Source: Changchengzhania lutea
Lineage (GTDB): Bacteria; Bacteroidota; Bacteroidia; Flavobacteriales; Flavobacteriaceae
Assembly (NCBI RefSeq): GCF_006974145.1
Contig: NZ_CP039456.1
Span: forward strand, 2,666,499-2,730,498
Direction of reading: 5' to 3'
Length of the DNA: 64,000 nucleotides
The notes below the pieces were generated by a model that made no database searches, was not told the origin of the DNA, and saw nothing but the letters and a program-made list of their open reading frames with translations. Shown here piece after piece: positions 9,351-17,444 of this stretch (the stretch's first letter is position 1; every line of letters starts with the position of its first letter). A program made the translations under genes and the position numbers.

Positions 9351-9436
9351 AATAATTATGTATTTTTGCAACCGCAAATATTGAGTAAAAATACTATTTA
9401 AATCACGAAAACTCAGTAAAAAAAAGTTACATTTCT

Positions 9437-11347
9437 ATGATGAACATTCACAACTTATCCATTTCATTTCAGGGCGAATACCTGTTTGAAGATATCACCT
9501 TCAAACTAGGGAATGGAGATAGAATCGGTCTTATTGGTAAAAATGGCGCAGGTAAATCTACGATGCTTAAAATTTTATCAAAAGAAATGGAACCAGACTC
9601 AGGCCAGATAGCTGCAGATAAGGAACTCAAGATCGGATTTCTAAAGCAGGATATCGATTTTGTATTAGGGCGAACTGTTTTAGAGGAAGCCTACGAAGCC
9701 TTTGTTGAAATTAAGCAGTTAGAGTCCAAAATGGATACCGTTAATACGCAACTTGCTGAACGTACCGATTATGAAAGTGATGGGTATCATCAGCTTATGG
9801 TAGATATTAATGAGCTGCAACATCAATATGAAATATTAGGAGGCTATAATTATCAAGGGGATACTGAGAAAATTTTACAAGGCTTAGGTTTTAAACGTGA
9901 GGATTTTGATAAATTGACTGATACATTTTCCGGAGGTTGGCGAATGCGAATAGAATTGGCCAAATTACTACTTCAGAATAACGATATCCTATTATTGGAT
10001 GAGCCTACAAACCATTTAGATATAGAATCTATTATCTGGTTGGAAGGGTTTCTTAAAAATTATCCTGGTGCTGTGGTTATTGTCTCTCACGATAAAATGT
10101 TTTTAGATAACGTGACCAATAGAACCATTGAGATCTCATTAGGGCGTATTTATGACTATCCTAAACCTTACACAAAATACTTGGTGCTTCGGGAGGAGTT
10201 AAGAACCCAACAATTGGCATCTCAAAAAAATCAGCAAAAACAAATAGAGCAAACAGAGAAGCTTATTGAAAAGTTTAGAGCAAAGGCTTCAAAGGCCACT
10301 ATGGCGCAATCGTTGATTAAAAAATTAGATAAAATCGACAGAATCGAGGTTGATGAAGATGATAATAGTGTGATGACACTTAATTTTCCTGTTTCAATAA
10401 CGCCTGGAAAAGTAGTTATCGAAACTGAAGGTATTTCAAAAAACTATGGTAATAACCAAGTTTTAAAAAATATAGATTTACTAATAGAGCGCGATAGCAA
10501 AACAGCTTTTGTTGGTCAAAATGGTCAAGGTAAATCTACTCTAGCTAAAATTGTAGTAGGAGATATTAAGTATGACGGACATTTAAAACTGGGGCATAAT
10601 GTTCAAATAGGCTATTTTGCTCAAAATCAAGCGGAATATCTTGATGGGAATAAAACGGTTTTAGACACCATGATTGATGCCGCTAATGAAACTAACCGAA
10701 GTAAGGTTAGAGATATTTTGGGGTCATTTCTTTTTAGGGGCGATGAAGCCGATAAATACGTTAGAGTACTTTCGGGTGGTGAACGCAACAGATTGGCATT
10801 GGCCAAATTAATGTTGCAACCCTTTAATGTTTTAATCATGGATGAGCCTACCAACCACCTCGACATCAAATCTAAACATGTTTTGAAGGAGGCCTTGAAT
10901 CGTTTTGAAGGCACCCTTATTTTAGTATCGCACGACCGGGATTTTCTGCAAGGATTAACTAACAAGGTGTACGAGTTTAAGGACCATAAGATTAAAGAAT
11001 ATTTGGGTGATATAGATTATTACTTAGACCAACGTAAAGTTGAAAGTTTGCGTGAAGTTGAAAAGCGCACCGTGGTTAAAACAGCACCTAAAGTGAAAAA
11101 ACAGCAATCTTATGAAGACCAAAAAAAGCTAAAATCCTTAAACAATAAGTTGAGCAATGTCGAGTCTAAAATCAATCAGTTGGAACGCGATATAAAAAAG
11201 ATAGATTTAGATCTTGAAATAAACTATGAGGAAGTGACTTCTAAATCGAATTTTTTTGAGAGTTATCAAAAAAAGAAATCTGATTTACAGGGATTTATGA
11301 GTAAATGGGAAGATATCCAGTTGGAAATTGAAGCGCTAGATAACTAG
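9437..11347 (+). CDS. ABC-F family ATPase
   Basis: 636-residue soluble protein with two ATP-binding cassettes and no membrane segments, the architecture of ABC-F translation factors (EttA/Uup/YheS group). Cassette 1 has Walker A GKNGAGKST, signature SGGWRMR and Walker B LLLDEPTNHLD. Cassette 2 has GQNGQGKST, SGGERNR and LIMDEPTNHLD. The linker between them (about residues 245-320) is charged and helical, as expected for the P-site tRNA interaction motif. A C-terminal coiled coil (about 550-636, lysine/glutamate rich) resembles the Uup DNA- or ribosome-binding tail. Two ATGs are adjacent at 9437 and 9440. Confidence 0.9.
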   Translation: MMNIHNLSISFQGEYLFEDITFKLGNGDRIGLIGKNGAGKSTMLKILSKEMEPDSGQIAADKELKIGFLKQDIDFVLGRTVLEEAYEAFVEIKQLESKMDTVNTQLAERTDYESDGYHQLMVDINELQHQYEILGGYNYQGDTEKILQGLGFKREDFDKLTDTFSGGWRMRIELAKLLLQNNDILLLDEPTNHLDIESIIWLEGFLKNYPGAVVIVSHDKMFLDNVTNRTIEISLGRIYDYPKPYTKYLVLREELRTQQLASQKNQQKQIEQTEKLIEKFRAKASKATMAQSLIKKLDKIDRIEVDEDDNSVMTLNFPVSITPGKVVIETEGISKNYGNNQVLKNIDLLIERDSKTAFVGQNGQGKSTLAKIVVGDIKYDGHLKLGHNVQIGYFAQNQAEYLDGNKTVLDTMIDAANETNRSKVRDILGSFLFRGDEADKYVRVLSGGERNRLALAKLMLQPFNVLIMDEPTNHLDIKSKHVLKEALNRFEGTLILVSHDRDFLQGLTNKVYEFKDHKIKEYLGDIDYYLDQRKVESLREVEKRTVVKTAPKVKKQQSYEDQKKLKSLNNKLSNVESKINQLERDIKKIDLDLEINYEEVTSKSNFFESYQKKKSDLQGFMSKWEDIQLEIEALDN

Positions 11348-11435
11348 GTCTTTTAAGTTTTTTTTAACTTTTAAGCACAAGTTAAGACCGTTGCAAGGCA
11401 TTGCGAGTTTTTAATAAATTTCGTATCTTTTGTTT

Positions 11436-11751
11436 ATGGAATTAGTAACTCACCCAACCTTAGCTGATAGCATTTGCGATATCCGTTCACGAAAAATAAA
11501 GCGTACCTTTTTCACTCAAATTAATACACTTTTAGATTGGCAATCCATCATAAAAGTCATAAACAAGCACTATAGCAAAGGAAAAGTGCCACAGGAAAGC
11601 CAGTTACAATGGTTTACTGCTTTTTAAGATGAGCTTACTTCAAACTTGGTATGGATTAAGTGATTATGAAGTAGAAGACCGTGTTAAAGTCAAAGCACAT
11701 CATTTGATACCAAAATACATTTTTGATTTACTCATGAAATTCATACATTAA
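11436..11751 (+). pseudogene. IS5-family transposase remnant
   Basis: The N-terminal segment of an IS5-type transposase (LADSICDIRSRKIKRTFF, then LLDWQSIIKVINKHYSKGK) runs from the ATG at 11436. It goes out of frame near 11600, and the family continuation (SLLQTWYGLSDYEVEDRV) resumes in another frame from 11629. After that the homology is lost and the frame stops at 11751. Small deletions around GGAAAGCCAG explain the shift. The catalytic DDE core is absent. An N-terminal relic only. Confidence 0.75.
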
Positions 11752-11995
11752 TAAGACTAGTAATCTAGTAAATGAGCAACTGATTTTTTATCAGTTGTTG
11801 GAGAATTTTGTCAGCCTTTTACTGACAAGATTTGTAGAGCAAGAGGGTAACACGCTAAAGCGATGTTGCATTTTTAGATTGCTTCGAAAAGCCCATAAAC
11901 AAAGGGTTTTGGGGGATTTTAGATTTAAGGTGTTTTTAAGTTTTTACTAAAAAATGCTGACAGCCCAGTAAAACTAATAAAATTTTTAGTAAAAA
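11752..11995. other. Non-coding spacer between mobile remnants, with two small hairpins
   Basis: No credible gene. Two inverted repeats are visible: CAACTGAT/ATCAGTTG at 11777-11797 and TTGTCAG/CTGACAA at 11808-11828. They lie upstream of the BfmA-like remnant and could be relics of its regulatory or transfer region, but there is no independent support. Confidence 0.4.
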
Positions 11996-12152
11996 ATGGA
12001 TAAAGGACGTGAAAAAAGAAGCATTTGTGACTGTAAAGATAAAAGCCGCAACCGTTCAGAAATTTAGAATATTCTGCAAGAACAATGCAGCATCTCAATC
12101 TATGAGCTTACATCAAATGATCCAGTTCTTTGAAATTAATGGAAAATATTGA
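11996..12152 (+). pseudogene. Frameshifted BfmA/BtgA-like mobilisation protein fragment
   Basis: Starting at the ATG at 11996 (MDKGREKR), the frame shifts after about eight codons and continues as VTVKIKAATVQKFRIFCK and SMSLHQMIQFFEINGKY, ending at 12152. The MDKGxEKR start, followed by a KIK...KFR...FCK helix and a x-MIxFFE helix, resembles the ribbon-helix-helix N-terminus of BfmA/BtgA mobilisation proteins from Bacteroidota integrative elements. The rest of the protein has been replaced by an IS200 fragment. Family assignment is by remembered pattern only. Confidence 0.45.
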
Positions 12153-12417
12153 AAAGCGATTTGAAATAAAGTTTTTAGAGATAGGTTCAGATGAGAATCA
12201 CGTTCATTTTTTAGTTCAAAGTGTTCCAATGTATTCTCCAAAACAAATAGTACAAACTATCAAGAGTATATTAGCAAGGAAGATTTTCCGTCTTTATCCA
12301 GAAGTAAAAGAGCAATTATGGGGAGGACAATTTTGGTCAGATGGTTATTATGTAAATACGGTAGGGCAATATGCAAATGAAGAAGTGATAAGGAACTATT
12401 TGGATAATCCGGAATAG
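12130..12417 (+). pseudogene. tnpA: IS200/IS605 TnpA transposase, 5'-truncated
   Basis: The C-terminal two-thirds of a Y1 HUH transposase. The HUH pair is present (ENHVHFLVQS), as is the FWSDGYYVNTVGQYAN segment, and the catalytic tyrosine helix reads VIRNYLDNPE. The first 50 or so residues are missing: the sequence joins the BfmA-like remnant near 12145, so the ATG at 12130 is fortuitous. The last codons form the left arm of an 11-bp hairpin stem whose right arm now lies 1.8 kb away because an ISL3 element landed in the loop. A related copy with a full N-terminus is at 38232-38676. Confidence 0.75.
12402..12412 (+). repeat. Left arm of split IS200-type end hairpin
   Basis: GGATAATCCGG, exact reverse complement of 14182-14192. 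Removing the ISL3 insertion and one target copy gives an 11-bp stem with a 19-base loop directly over the tnpA stop codon, as expected for a right-end palindrome of an IS200/IS605 element. Confidence 0.7.
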
Positions 12418-12424
12418 GTGGTTC

Positions 12425-12432
12425 ACTTTTAC
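12425..12432 (+). repeat. 8-bp target-site duplication, left copy (ISL3)
   Basis: ACTTTTAC immediately outside the left inverted repeat; the identical octamer is at 14175-14182. Eight base pairs is the usual ISL3 duplication. Confidence 0.85.
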
Positions 12433-14174
12433 GGTTCTTCCTCATATTTGGGGAAACATCAACCAGTTTGAGATAATATCACCTTCTTACGCAATAGATC
12501 AAAGCTAGCCCTGCCATACATTTGTCTTTTTATACTCTTTATCCGGTTTACATGGCCTTCCACAGCACCATTGCTCCAGGGCATGTTAATTCCGTTTTTA
12601 ACGGCTTTAATATCCCTCAATAAACCATTGGCAAAAGAGGTTAAGCCCGGCATTTTGTATTTTGAGCGTTTTATAAATTCAATCCATCGGTTTATATTGC
12701 CACATCCTCTTTTTAACATCGTTTTGAAAATCTGCACCAATTTTCGAATGACCTGTAGTTCTGATATATTATCTAATAGTGTTTGTGGATACTTTCGCTC
12801 ATCAGGATCTTTAATAACAGTTAAGCAAGAACCAATATATTTAGCCAGTGTCCTTGAACTTAAGGGTTTTATATAGGGGATTTTTGAATTTGTGCAAAAT
12901 CCGGCGTGGATATTTCAAATCTTTCCTTTATGATATTTATATTGTGGTAAGCCTGCGTTCTACTTCCTTTGTATCCCAATTCATAAATCTCGTCTATTAT
13001 ATCTTTCATCATATATCCTTGGTCATTTAATCGAGCAACAATGTGCTGGGCAAATAACTCAATATTGGTTGACTTAGAGCTTATTCTGGGAGGTAATGAT
13101 TCTAGTGGGAGATATGAATGAACAGTATTACGGCTTATGCGCAAATCCCTTGCAATCTTTCGTTTAGATATGCCCTTAGCCTGTAATTCCTTAACCTTAT
13201 TGAAGGTATCCTGCCTCTGGTCTACTTTTATTTCAACTATTTTTTGGACTTTTGATAATGGTTGCGACTTTTTTCCCTTATCACAGCCTGCATTCTGACC
13301 ATCGGACATATTTAAAAGCCCATTGCTTTTATCTTTAATAAGCTTTTTAATTTTTGGATTCACACTTTTGAAATACTTGTCCAAAGCATCGGATAGGTTC
13401 ATTAATAAATGAAATCGGTCCGCGACCTGTTCAGCATTTGGACAAACTTCATTGATAGCAGAAGCATACGAACTGGCCCTGTCTCGAAGGTAAAATATCA
13501 ATAGGCTTTGAAGTCTCCATATCAATGAGGATGGTTCCGTAACTTATCCCTTTTCGGTATGCAAAATCATCAACGCCAAGCACCTTTGGCTGTATTATTG
13601 GTGGTAGTTGTTGTCTGTGGACTATTCGTGTAATGGTTGGGCTGCTAACCGAAATTAGTAGTTGTTTAGACAGTATACTGCCCAGTTTTCCTGTTAATTC
13701 AATTGACAAGGCATCCAGTATCTTTGATACCCTTTTTGTCCTTCTTGAATACCTCAGAATATATGGTGTTTGTTCTGAGAATACTTTTCGGTTACATTGT
13801 GGGTTTTGGCATTTAAATTTGCGCGTCTTTAGGATAATAGTGGTTTTGTTTTGAAATACTGGAAGATCTGATAGTGTTCGGGTATAATGATCGTGGACTT
13901 TATTGCTATATTTTTCACATTTCGGACATTTTGATCGCTTAGCTTTTACTGATGCGTATATTTTAACAATGGAGCAAGAGTAATCAATATTATTTACAAT
14001 TAGCACAGGCATGCCAATCAGTCGTTTTATGGTCATAAGTAGTTGTCTGATAACTACTTAAAGATAATAAATATGGTCTTACAAAACAAAAGAATATGCT
14101 TTTATTTATCTGACTATCAACAATATAAGACGCCAACCAATGTTTGTGGATTTCCCCAAATATGAGGAAGAACC
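12433..14174 (-). mobile_element. ISL3-family insertion sequence, complete ends, defective
   Basis: 1742-bp element bounded by 24-bp perfect terminal inverted repeats (12433-12456 and 14151-14174, outer end GGTTCTTCCTCATATTTGGG) and flanked by the 8-bp direct repeat ACTTTTAC. It encodes one ISL3-type transposase on the minus strand, now broken. Perfect ends beside a decayed gene suggest the coding region failed after insertion, or that the element was moved in trans. It is inserted in the end hairpin loop of an IS200-type remnant. Confidence 0.9.
12459..14036 (-). pseudogene. ISL3-family transposase, frameshifted
   Basis: Three consecutive open pieces make up one DDE transposase. The first (14036-13449) has the N-terminal zinc finger (CPKCEKY, CQNPQC) and the first catalytic Asp in [12 protein letters not shown]. 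The second (from about 13490) has the second Asp in [25 protein letters not shown] and an HTH-like segment. The third (to 12459) has the catalytic Glu in WSNGAVEGHVNRIKSIKR. A join near LPSR/RDRASS appears to have lost some 20-30 codons and changed frame, and a second frameshift lies near 12880 (IQKSP/YIKPLSS). All three catalytic residues survive but not in one frame. Confidence 0.85.
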
Positions 14175-14182
14175 ACTTTTAC
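14175..14182 (+). repeat. 8-bp target-site duplication, right copy (ISL3)
   Basis: ACTTTTAC immediately outside the right inverted repeat, identical to 12425-12432. Confidence 0.85.
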
Positions 14183-14192
14183 CGGATTATCC
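14182..14192 (+). repeat. Right arm of split IS200-type end hairpin
   Basis: CCGGATTATCC, exact reverse complement of 12402-12412; overlaps the last base of the target duplication. Confidence 0.7.
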
Positions 14193-14234
14193 ATTTTGAG
14201 CGCAAAAAACGATTCAGATAATGTGTGTCAAAGT

Positions 14235-14412
14235 TTATAGACTTTTCAGAAGTAGCCTAAAAGTAAAAAGGGAATCATTTAAAAACGATTCCCTTTCAAT
14301 ATTATATTTTTCTTTCAATAGCTTTTCTAGAAACTCAATTTTATCTTGTTCTGATTTTAAAAGACCGTTAAAAAAGACGTTCAAAAGAAATTCTTCTTTT
14401 GGTTAACAAGAA
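14235..14412 (-). other. Open leucine/lysine-rich fragment of unknown origin
   Basis: On the minus strand a frame with no start codon reads KEEFLLNVFFNGLLKSEQ, then DKIEFLEKLLKEKYNIERES, and stops at 14235. The heptad-like leucines suggest the coiled-coil end of a DNA-binding or mobilisation protein, but I do not recognise a family. It lies between the ISL3 element and the IS6 remnant and overlaps the truncated end of the latter. A 10-bp inverted repeat (14267-14276 with 14287-14296) lies inside it. Confidence 0.3.
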
Positions 14413-14708
14413 ATCAACTGTATTGCCTTGTTTGTCGACTGCTCTATATAAATAGTGCCATTGACCTATAACTTTGATATAAGTTTCATCCATACGCCAG
14501 CGTTTACCAACGCTTTCTTTCGTTTATTAAATTCTTTTTCTAACAGTGGTGTAAACTTAAAAACCCAACGTTGTATGGTTGCATGGTCAACATTGACCCC
14601 TCTAATGGCCATTAGTTCTTCAATATCTCTATAACTTAATCCGAATCTGAATTTAAAATACACAGCTTGAAGAATAATTGCCTTTGGGAAGCTATGACCT
14701 CTGAACAT
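14368..14708 (-). pseudogene. IS6-family transposase, frameshifted and 3'-truncated
   Basis: The N-terminus is intact (MFRGHSFPKAIILQAVYF, LSYRDIEELMAIRGVNVDHA, IQRWVFKFTPLLE). A single-base indel near 14515 moves the frame, which then reads VGKRWRMDETYIKV, carrying the first catalytic Asp, and YLYRAVDKQGNTVDFLLT, carrying the second. The frame stops at 14368 before the catalytic Glu. The gene therefore lacks the end of the DDE domain and is dead. Confidence 0.85.
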
Positions 14709-14751
14709 ATTTTTTGTTGCTAAAGATAAATGATTAGTTTTTTCTTATTTA

Positions 14752-14766
14752 GATGAGACAGAACCC
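14752..14766 (-). repeat. Probable IS6-type terminal inverted repeat (left end)
   Basis: On the minus strand the sequence reads GGGTTCTGTCTCATC, resembling the GGTTCTGTTGCAAA-type ends of IS6-family elements, and lies 44 bp upstream of the IS6 transposase start. No matching right end was found, in line with a truncated element. Confidence 0.5.
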
Positions 14767-14863
14767 TTTAATTTATACATATATATTAATATGGTTTTTC
14801 GTTTAAATTCTTAAAAAGCTTCAATATTTGGTTTGAAGTCAGGTCTATATGGCTCGCAACAAT

Positions 14864-14904
14864 AATCCTAATATGTTATTTAATAATGTATTAGGATTTT
14901 TTTA
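14864..14904 (+). terminator. Rho-independent terminator-like hairpin
   Basis: Perfect 10-bp stem AATCCTAATA/TATTAGGATT with a 15-base loop and a following T run. It stands between the IS graveyard and the CBS genes, with no intact upstream plus-strand gene. The rest of the 14767-15050 spacer shows no gene. Confidence 0.6.
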
Positions 14905-15050
14905 TTTCCTTTTTTTACAAGGTTTGGTTGTCAATTCCCTTTATAAATCGAACTACTATTTCCTTCCTTTTAGATATCATGACAATTATCATACTTTGTA
15001 AGTCATGGTTTTCATATTTTTAATGGTATTCAATAAATAACACCTTAGAT

Positions 15051-15470
15051 ATGATACGAAAAGCGCCAGTGTCTATGATTATGACTGAAAATGTCATTAC
15101 ACTTAATAGAGGAGATAGTTTGGAAAAAGCAGAACAACTTTTTAAAAAGAATAAGATTCGACATATTCCAGTTGTAACGAATCAAGTCATAATTGGAATG
15201 CTTAGTTATACCGATTTATTGCGTCTAAGTTTTGCTGATGTCACAGATGACTTGGATGATGAAAAAGGGGTGTTGATATATAACATGTTCACGATAGACC
15301 AGGTTATGAAGAAAAAAATAGAGTCCGTGTCTTCTTCAAATTCAATAAAGGAAGTGGCTGAAATTTTAGCCGGTAAAGAGTTTCATGCATTGCCCGTAGT
15401 AGATAATAATAAGCTTGTTGGAATTGTGACCACAACAGATTTGATACGTTATCTACTAAAACAATTTTAA
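15051..15470 (+). CDS. CBS-domain pair protein, copy 1
   Basis: 139 residues made up of two CBS domains and nothing else (about residues 1-62 and 78-139). Each has the typical strand-loop pattern: IRHIPVVTNQVIIGMLSYTDLL and FHALPVVDNNKLVGIVTTTDLI. CBS pairs bind adenosine nucleotides or related ligands and act as energy or stress sensors, usually by controlling a partner. No effector domain is fused, so the target is unknown. It is followed 188 bp later by a paralogue of the same size and strand, evidently a tandem duplication. Confidence 0.85.
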   Translation: MIRKAPVSMIMTENVITLNRGDSLEKAEQLFKKNKIRHIPVVTNQVIIGMLSYTDLLRLSFADVTDDLDDEKGVLIYNMFTIDQVMKKKIESVSSSNSIKEVAEILAGKEFHALPVVDNNKLVGIVTTTDLIRYLLKQF

Positions 15471-15658
15471 TATCAAGTGTGGTGTGTTATGTTTTTCTGA
15501 ATATTACAATCGGATAGTTTTTAAAAACCATAAACAAAACCTCTCAGTTATAATTGCACTATAAATTTTAAGATATGAAACATCCGTAACTAAAACTTGA
15601 TACCCAAGTGAAATGATTAAATGGATGTCGCATGTGACCAATAAAAAGCAATAAACAC

Positions 15659-16075
15659 ATGAAACAACGAGAACCCGTATCAACAATAATGAGCACAACC
15701 CTTATTGCTTTAACAAGAGCTGATGATTTAGAAAAGGCAGAAACGCTTTTTAAAAGACATCATATTAGGCATATTCCTGTAGTTAATGGTGAAGCTGTTA
15801 TAGGGATATTGAGTTATTCAGATTTGCTCAAAATTAGTTTTGCAAATGTAACTAATGATGAGCATAATGTAGAATCTGTAGTTTATAATATGTTTACGAT
15901 AGAGCAGGTGATGGTTAAGAATGTTGAAACTATAGGTAGTGACACCCCAATTAAAGAAGCTGCCGAAATTTTATCTAAACGTGATTATCATGCCCTACCA
16001 GTAGTGGATGATGAGACTTTAGTGGGTATGGTGACCACTACAGATTTATTAAACTATTTTGTCAATCAGTTTTAA
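15659..16075 (+). CDS. CBS-domain pair protein, copy 2
   Basis: 138-residue paralogue of the preceding gene: same two-CBS architecture, shared start (REPVSTIM against KAPVSMIM) and end (TTTDLLNYFVNQF against TTTDLIRYLLKQF), with well over half the residues alike by eye. The stop overlaps the stop of the convergent rpe gene by 4 bp. The 188-bp spacer upstream has no other gene and may hold its own promoter. A link to the neighbouring BLUF sensor is possible from position only. Confidence 0.85.
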   Translation: MKQREPVSTIMSTTLIALTRADDLEKAETLFKRHHIRHIPVVNGEAVIGILSYSDLLKISFANVTNDEHNVESVVYNMFTIEQVMVKNVETIGSDTPIKEAAEILSKRDYHALPVVDDETLVGMVTTTDLLNYFVNQF

Positions 16076-16734
16076 GAATTTGCAATAGATCGCAAATTTT
16101 TTATGGTATCCATTTGGTTTGGGCTTTTAAAAACAAAACTTCCCGCAACCAAAACATCTGCTCCCGTTTTGGCTAAGGCGGTCGCATTTTTGTCGGTAAC
16201 TCCGCCGTCTATTTCAATTAAAGTATGGGCTCCTTTTCTTTGTATTAATGCTTTAAGCTGTTCAATTTTATTGTACGTATGCTCAATAAAACTCTGACCT
16301 CCAAAACCGGGGTTCACGCTCATAAGGCACACTAAATCAATATCGTTAATAGTGTCTTCTAATACATTAATATTGGTATGTGGGTTTAGGGCAACACCAG
16401 CCTTCATACCTTCAGCTTTAATGGCTTGGAGCGTTCTGTGTAAATGGGTACAAGCTTCGAAATGCACGGTTAGGATATTGCTCCCTAAATCGGCAAAGGT
16501 TTTTATGTACCTATCTGGATCAACAATCATTAAATGTACATCAATCGTTTTTTTTGCATGTTTCGTAATAGCTTTTAAAACAGGCATTCCAAACGAAATG
16601 TTTGGTACAAAAACACCATCCATGATGTCAATATGAAACCAATCTGCTTCACTTTCATTTACCATATGTATATCTCTCTCAAGATTGGCGAAATCTGCGG
16701 CTAATATAGAGGGTGCTATTAATTTTGAGCTCAT
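16072..16734 (-). CDS. rpe: Ribulose-phosphate 3-epimerase
   Basis: Interconverts ribulose 5-phosphate and xylulose 5-phosphate in the pentose phosphate pathway. 220-residue TIM barrel with all family marks: APSILAADFANLERD at the N-terminus, HIDIMDGVFVPN with the catalytic and metal Asp, VHLMIVDPDRYI, VNPGFGGQSFI, and EIDGGVTDKNA with the second catalytic Asp. ATG at 16734 lies 3 bp after the stop of the BLUF gene, so the two are very probably co-transcribed. It converges on the second CBS gene with overlapping stops. Confidence 0.95.
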   Translation of the reverse strand: MSSKLIAPSILAADFANLERDIHMVNESEADWFHIDIMDGVFVPNISFGMPVLKAITKHAKKTIDVHLMIVDPDRYIKTFADLGSNILTVHFEACTHLHRTLQAIKAEGMKAGVALNPHTNINVLEDTINDIDLVCLMSVNPGFGGQSFIEHTYNKIEQLKALIQRKGAHTLIEIDGGVTDKNATALAKTGADVLVAGSFVFKSPNQMDTIKNLRSIANS

Positions 16735-16737
16735 AAT

Positions 16738-17130
16738 TTACAATAAGAAAGGTTCTATAATTCTTGAAACAGGTTTAGCATAAGGTGAATTGTTTTGATA
16801 TAAATACGTTTTTAAATCTGCTAAATTACTTTTTGATTTTATGATGCTAAACCCTGAATTATATTCTTTAAAAATACGAACTTTATTTTTTTTATTGAGT
16901 ATAATAATGATATTATGATGTCTATCGTCCATCTCAATTTTTTCCATTAAAGATTTTAGTTGTCTTTCTTCACCTTCCAGGATTTGAAGAAAGTTCCCTT
17001 CTAGGTACAGTAGGATGCCGGTAATTGAGTTCAAATGGTTAAGTGTTTTGGTAGATTCAAATAATGAATTTAATTCATCTTCTTGAATGGTGTGTGATGC
17101 TGAACTCACATAACAAATCGTGTAAATCAT
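16738..17130 (-). CDS. BLUF-domain blue-light photoreceptor
   Basis: 130-residue protein consisting almost entirely of a BLUF domain, which binds FAD and switches a hydrogen-bond network under blue light. Tyr7 (ICYVSSA), Asn31 and Gln49 (NFLQILEG) are present with the same spacing as Tyr21, Asn45 and Gln63 of AppA; SITGILLYLEGNF is also diagnostic. There is no fused output domain, so it belongs to the short BLUF proteins that signal by protein contact. It is the first gene of an apparent two-gene unit with rpe. Confidence 0.85.
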   Translation of the reverse strand: MIYTICYVSSASHTIQEDELNSLFESTKTLNHLNSITGILLYLEGNFLQILEGEERQLKSLMEKIEMDDRHHNIIIILNKKNKVRIFKEYNSGFSIIKSKSNLADLKTYLYQNNSPYAKPVSRIIEPFLL

Positions 17131-17349
17131 AAATTTGGGATTTAAATTAAGTTTAATAGTACTACTATAAGTCGCTGTATATTTCTACTTAAAAAGGGGG
17201 GGTGGTATGCGTTCAAAAAGAGCAACAGGTTAATCATGTTATAAATGTAAACTGAACTAAACTGGCAATGGTGCTCTAATGCTAAAAAATGTAGCTGAAT
17301 TGCTTCATTAGTGGGTAGAAGTAATATGGCAACGTGGAATATAAAAACA
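17131..17349. other. Spacer upstream of the BLUF gene, no gene seen
   Basis: Intergenic region between the BLUF start and the sigma-factor terminator. An 80-codon open frame at 17142-17384 on the minus strand reads through the terminator hairpin and has no family-like content, so it is not called. Regulatory sites for the BLUF gene would be expected here, but no clear TTG/TAnnTTTG pair was found. Confidence 0.5.
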
Positions 17350-17374
17350 AACCCCCGGTAATCAGCCGGGGGTT
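17350..17374 (-). terminator. Rho-independent terminator after the primary sigma factor
   Basis: Very stable 9-bp stem AACCCCCGG/CCGGGGGTT with a 7-base loop; on the minus strand it is followed by TTGTTTTTAT. It sits 70 bp downstream of the sigma-factor stop. Confidence 0.85.
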
Positions 17375-17444
17375 CTTTCATCAATCAAAAAACGAACAGT
17401 TATGTGTAACTGTTTGTCGTCGTAATTTAGTAGTATTTACAATA

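Noticed and set aside
9332-9368. Promoter for the ABC-F gene (TATTTTTG at 9361 with TTG at 9332)
   Set aside because: The -7 match is perfect but the spacer would be 26 bp, too long; not listed as a feature.
12571-13030. Plus-strand frames of 60-101 codons inside the ISL3 element
   Set aside because: Opposite strand to the transposase pieces, no homology pattern; shadows.
17142-17384. 80-codon minus-strand frame between BLUF and sigma genes
   Set aside because: Reads through the terminator hairpin at 17350-17374 and has no start context or family content.
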